Shown here piece after piece: positions 62,133 through 64,000 of a stretch of DNA of 64,000 bases; position 1 is the first letter of the stretch; each line of letters opens with the position of its first letter. The DNA comes from an uncultured Flavobacteriaceae bacterium (GTDB lineage Bacteria > Bacteroidota > Bacteroidia > Flavobacteriales > Flavobacteriaceae). Both the position numbers and the translations under genes were made by a program. The stretch covers positions 186,001-250,000 of the forward strand of contig CANNGA010000002.1 in the NCBI GenBank assembly GCA_947504035.1, written 5' to 3'. The notes under the pieces were generated by a model that had not been told where the DNA came from, searched no databases, and worked only from the letters and a program-made list of their open reading frames with translations.

Positions 62133-63443
62133 ATGAAACATCCTAATGCATTTTCATTTATACGGCCTAAAAAAACACCTTTTTTTTATGGCTATATCGT
62201 TTTAATAGCAGGAAGTATAGGGGTTTTAGCAAGCATTCCGGGGCAAACTGTTGGGGTGTCTGTTTTTACAGACCCTGTAAAAGATGCCTTAGGCCTGTCT
62301 CGAAATCAATTTAGTAATGCGTACATGATTGGAACCTTATTGAGCGCCTTTTTTGTGGCTAGAGCAGGGGTGTTGTTCGATCGGTTTGGTGCGCGGTACG
62401 TGGCCTTTTTTTCGGCGTTGTTTTTGGCTGTAGCATTAGCCTTGGCAGCCAATTCGGTGTATATATCAGAAGGATTACAAGCATGGATAGCGGTACGCTC
62501 TTGGGTGCTGCCTTTTATTGTGATGAGTGTGCTGTTTTTTGCCATTCGCTTTTTTGGTCAGGGTGTGCTTACCATGTCTTCTCGAAATATGATTATGATG
62601 TGGTTTGATAAAAATAGAGGTAAAGTTAATGCTGTGAGTAGCATAGGGGTTGCTCTGGGATTTTCTAGTGCGCCAATAGCTCTTGATGCCTTAATAGATA
62701 CCTACGGATGGGGAAATTCATGGCTTATACTAGCTCTTATTTTGTTCTGTTTTAGCGTTGTGGTTTTACAGTTTTATAGAAACAGTCCAGAAGATTTTGG
62801 AATGCCACCAGATGGTAAAACGGTACTTGATAAAACCAGTACAACAGCACCCGTGGTCGAAAAAAATTTTACGCTTGCAGAAGCCAAACAAACCCGTGCA
62901 TTTTGGATGATTGGTCTTACATTAGCTTTTAATAGCTTCTTTTCAACAGGTTTTACATTTCATATTGTCTCTATTTTTAGCAGTCAAGGGTATTCTAAAG
63001 CAGAAGCTATAGCTGTGTTTTTGCCTATTTCTATTATAGCGATTAGTGTGTCTACTTTAGGGAATGTTTTAAGCGATTATGTGCATCATAAAATATATGT
63101 GTACATCATGCTAGGGGCAGGTGTTTTAGCATCATTAGGTTTGTTTTACTTGGGCACTTCTTTTAGTATTTATATGCTTATTATAGGTTTAGGCGTGTTT
63201 AGTGGGCTTTTTGCGGTGGTGAATGCTGTAACTTGGCCTAGGTATTTTGGCAGGAAACACTTAGGTGCTATTACAGGAAAGGTGATGAGTTTTCTAGTTA
63301 TAGCTAGTGCTATTGCGCCAAGTTTGTTTAGTTATTGTTACACGTTACTAGGGTCTTATGCGACGATAAGTTACCTTACTTTAGGGGTTTTGCTTTTTTT
63401 AGTGATAGGGAGTATTCGGGTGAAAAATCCTCAAAACCTGTAG
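62133..63443 (+). CDS. MFS transporter (OFA-like)
   Basis: A 436-residue major facilitator transporter with 12 predicted helices. The start FFYGYIVLIAGSIGVLASIPGQTVGVSVFTDP and the segment ARAGVLFDRFGARYVAF (motif A-like) fit the oxalate/formate-antiporter-like branch. A cytoplasmic loop near residue 225 carries MPPDGKTVLDKTST. The substrate cannot be read. It probably forms a unit with the EamA gene upstream. Confidence 0.88.
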   Translation: MKHPNAFSFIRPKKTPFFYGYIVLIAGSIGVLASIPGQTVGVSVFTDPVKDALGLSRNQFSNAYMIGTLLSAFFVARAGVLFDRFGARYVAFFSALFLAVALALAANSVYISEGLQAWIAVRSWVLPFIVMSVLFFAIRFFGQGVLTMSSRNMIMMWFDKNRGKVNAVSSIGVALGFSSAPIALDALIDTYGWGNSWLILALILFCFSVVVLQFYRNSPEDFGMPPDGKTVLDKTSTTAPVVEKNFTLAEAKQTRAFWMIGLTLAFNSFFSTGFTFHIVSIFSSQGYSKAEAIAVFLPISIIAISVSTLGNVLSDYVHHKIYVYIMLGAGVLASLGLFYLGTSFSIYMLIIGLGVFSGLFAVVNAVTWPRYFGRKHLGAITGKVMSFLVIASAIAPSLFSYCYTLLGSYATISYLTLGVLLFLVIGSIRVKNPQNL

Positions 63444-63538
63444 TTATTGTGTTGTTGTATAGTAATTTAACATAACGTTGGTATAGGGTTTTCAATTTGT
63501 TTAGTAGCTTTATAAAGCAATAATTAAAAAGGTGGTCT

Positions 63539-64000
63539 ATGAAACGTACTCTCATATTTGTATTTGTATTAATTCTAGGAGTTGCATCCTGCACAAGTTA
63601 TAAACGTGCAGTGCCACCACAGCAGTTAGCGGCATTTTCTAAGTTAATGGCTTCTAAAACCTTTACGATTGCATCAGATTGGGCTTATCCTCAAGTATCA
63701 AATGCATTTTCACAGCAATTGGTCGCGCAATTATTACCGCCAGGGAATACTGCAGGCGCCATAAACTTAATAGGCACCCCTAATTTCTTAAGAATTGAAA
63801 ATGACAGTGTATTTTCAGAACTGCCCTATTTCGGTCAACGTCAATTTCGTGTGGCTTACGGGGGGACAGATACAGGTATTGCGTTTAAAGGGCTTATGAA
63901 AGAGTATCAGGTCAAAACAAATAAAGATGCCAGTCAAACCATTACATTTTCAGCAGATAGCCATTCCGAAGTTATTGATGTTAGCATTCGTATTTATCCT
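63539..64000 (+). CDS. DUF4251 lipoprotein, cut by the window end
   Basis: The first 154 codons of a lipoprotein. Signal peptide and lipobox ILGVASC are present, followed by a domain with SKTFTIASDWAYPQVS, GNTAGAINLIGTPNFLRI and PYFGQRQFRVAYGGTDTGIAF, which matches the DUF4251 family of Bacteroidota. The function is unknown. The C-terminus lies beyond 64000. Confidence 0.85.
   Translation, partial: MKRTLIFVFVLILGVASCTSYKRAVPPQQLAAFSKLMASKTFTIASDWAYPQVSNAFSQQLVAQLLPPGNTAGAINLIGTPNFLRIENDSVFSELPYFGQRQFRVAYGGTDTGIAFKGLMKEYQVKTNKDASQTITFSADSHSEVIDVSIRIYP

Overview
The window looks like chromosomal DNA of a marine-type Flavobacteriaceae (Bacteroidota). Support comes from the AT-rich composition, several -7 boxes of the Bacteroidota form TAnnTTTG (15197, 37437, 59570; minus strand 24099 and 36460), two proteins with C-terminal type IX secretion sorting domains, a fused aspartokinase-homoserine dehydrogenase, and a type VI tube protein of the Bacteroidota TssD type. 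No rRNA, tRNA, CRISPR array, insertion sequence or integrase gene was seen.

Layout. 56-3545: the end of a histidine operon (hisH, hisA, hisF, hisIE) with gene debris between the genes, including a decayed four-helix-bundle gene. 3639-14935: mostly housekeeping and hypothetical genes (beta-helix lipoprotein, FMN-dependent glutamate-synthase-like protein, UvrD/PcrA helicase, Dps, MscS channel, DUF2461, DUF72). 15256-19959: leuC-leuD-cimA/leuA-like-leuB behind a good promoter; the synthase resembles Leptospira citramalate synthase, including the pyruvate-pocket residues. 20133-25320: lipoprotein, DUF547, a second MscS-type channel, DUF3817, a DedA/VTT protein and a T9SS cargo. 25462-30246: thrC, thrB and thrA on the minus strand, with a terminator between thrB and thrC. 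30587-38903: Nnr metabolite repair enzyme, a TlpA-like lipoprotein, a minus-strand group (substrate-binding protein, nucleoside phosphorylase, SUI1), a 2OG-Fe(II) oxygenase, an orphan ExbD and two secreted proteins.

39207-57868 is the accessory part: an orphan Hcp/VgrG (tssD-vgrG) island of a Bacteroidota type VI secretion system, without sheath, baseplate or membrane-complex genes in the window. It carries three effector modules: (1) a PAAR-like (DUF4280) protein fused to a papain/C39-like cysteine-peptidase domain, followed by an array of paralogous small lipoproteins that are probably immunity proteins; (2) a possible DUF6402-like effector with a small membrane-anchored partner; (3) a 746-residue effector ending in an M23 metallopeptidase domain, followed by lipoprotein immunity genes, toxin-tail fragments and a second M23 toxin cassette that lacks the N-terminal delivery region. 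A remnant of an aldo/keto reductase gene lies left of the island and a complete aldo/keto reductase gene lies on the right.

The most interesting signals are two traces of toxin turnover. First, each immunity gene in the first array starts inside a vestigial copy of the toxin's last codons, read in another frame. Second, a block of about 390 bp, almost identical in the complete M23 effector and in the silent cassette, ends at the motif RSNWHEP, after which the toxin domains diverge. This would allow toxin tips to be exchanged by homologous recombination while old immunity genes are kept. 58159-64000 returns to ordinary genes: aldo/keto reductase, SF2 helicase, EamA and MFS transporters, and the start of a DUF4251 lipoprotein cut by the window end.
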